NCBI GenBank assembly: GCA_026168455.1
Contig: CM047430.1
Location: 28,425,237-28,489,236, forward strand
Origin: Theocolax elegans
Taxonomy: Eukaryota > Arthropoda > Insecta > Hymenoptera > Cerocephalidae
Direction of reading: 5' to 3'
Length of the DNA: 64,000 bases
Made by a program: the position numbers and the translations under genes. Positions 62,982 to 64,000 of the stretch are shown here, piece by piece (the stretch's first letter is position 1; each line of letters opens with the position of its first letter). Under the pieces are notes generated by a model. That model did no database searches. It worked only from the letters and a program-made list of their open reading frames with translations, and had not been told where the DNA came from.

Positions 62982-64000
62982 AAATGTGATAGTATTACAA
63001 CGAGATAAAAGTATAATGTTTTCGAACTTTCCGTTTGAATAGGAAGATCGATGTGCATTATGTACGCGGTTTGATTCTCTCGGCCTTCTTTACAATGGGA
63101 CTGTGTTAGCCGAGGGCGAAGGGTCGATGCCAAAGGGGCCTGTAAAATGCACAATATCATCAAATTTCATTATCGGTATATAATAATACTGGATTAATTC
63201 GGCGGAGCGCGAATGCGGAACCCTCGAGAAGTCTCCCAGGGGGTCAGCGCGGCTTGAATTTCACTTTCCACCTATGCGTCTCGTTCACCCCGCGTCCGTT
63301 CACTCTAACGTCTAACCACGTGAGAATAAAAAGCTCGGCTGTCCGTTTCATTTTTCGTTTTGATACTTTTTAATTAGCACGGCACTTGGTTATTTTTTGC
63401 CGGTGTCACATTCGGGGTGCGTCGGTTGATTACATACATACGATTCATTTCTTACTTTTCTAAAATGATTGATGTCAGTCATTCATTTCTTTTCACACAG
63501 CACTATTTTAATTAAACGAACGATTGAACATCCTGTACAATAAAAGTATTCTAGAATTTATGTTATTGTCCAATTATCTCAAATTTTCATAAACACTTGT
63601 AGACAATCAACATTAGTTAAAGAATCGTGGCACTTGTTCGGAATTTGGTCTCCAAAAAAATGATCTTTTCTTTTATCCAATCAATAAGAAAATGCATAAA
63701 ATAAATGTTTAATAACTTTTTTCAGTGCAGAAATGTATTTACCAAATTCTTTTTATGAAATATAAATTTATTTTTCAGCAACAAAAAATACAAACTAATA
63801 ATACAACAGATAATTGTGCGTGAACGTTATGTGTATATGTGCGTTCACCATTGAATGCAAGTGATATACTTATTCTCAACTAACATTTTGGGTTAAACGC
63901 CCTTTAGCCCTTCGAAACAATCGAATTTGAAATTCTTTAATAATCGCTTAAACCAAAAGCGATTTCGGCCCGCTTTAGTGGTTTATTGTTATTTGGGTTA
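62915..64000 (+). repeat. Copy C of the inverted triplication (forward, cut by the window end)
   Basis: Forward again and matching copy A from 53137 onward to the last base, including the start of the embedded segment at 63633. It differs from A by small changes, for example gtcggttg against gtcgtttg and an extra gtca at about 63476. It runs off the window, so its length and whether more copies follow are unknown. Confidence 0.88.
63633..64000 (+). mobile_element. Inverted-repeat-bounded segment, copy in C (partial)
   Basis: It begins cttgttcggaatttg after the flank gtggca, in the same orientation relative to its arm as in copy A, and is cut by the window end after 368 bp. Confidence 0.55.

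Overview
The window looks like a piece of an insect genome, probably from a hymenopteran such as a bee. Two spliced exons encode the second half of the MEIS (Meis/homothorax) domain. They sit in very long, AT-rich introns dotted with CT/GA, GT and AT microsatellites, with CpG-containing GC-rich islets between AT-rich stretches. The insect assignment rests on the homothorax exons; the order Hymenoptera is an inference from base composition only.

Layout. 1-2484 is intron. 2485-2535 is a 51-nt hth exon and 9480-9671 is the next, 192-nt hth exon; both are on the + strand and both splice in phase 0. The frame stays open through the 5' splice site at 9672 and ends at 10091. This gives an alternative terminal exon with a 139-residue His/Asn/Gln/Thr-rich tail, matching the homeodomain-less Hth isoform known from flies. 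No homeodomain exon is visible, so it should lie beyond the window. 10092 to about 12.1 kb, perhaps to 16 kb, is repeat-rich sequence that may be the 3' UTR of the short isoform. About 16-47.8 kb is intron with many microsatellites and no recognisable gene.

At 48580-48987 there is a small gene nested in the presumed hth intron. It has a strong splice acceptor, a 116-codon acidic ORF and a poly(A) signal, and I do not recognise its product. A weaker minus-strand ORF lies just upstream of it, head to head.

53137-64000 is the most unusual part. About 4.9 kb is present as copy A (forward), copy B (reverse complement, fold-back axis near 58065) and the start of copy C (forward again, second turn at 62914/62915), running off the window end. 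Inside each copy is a roughly 500-bp segment bounded by 15-bp inverted repeats. In copy B this segment is flipped relative to the surrounding arm, so it reads in the same direction in all three copies. The copies differ mainly by one-base indels. That fits either a very recent inverted triplication with imperfect consensus or a long-read assembly artefact; the flipped segment is hard to explain by simple read-through of a hairpin molecule.

Functionally, the only recognisable system is hth. Its MEIS domain binds the PBC partner Extradenticle. The choice at the 9672 splice site would decide between the full-length homeodomain protein and the short form.
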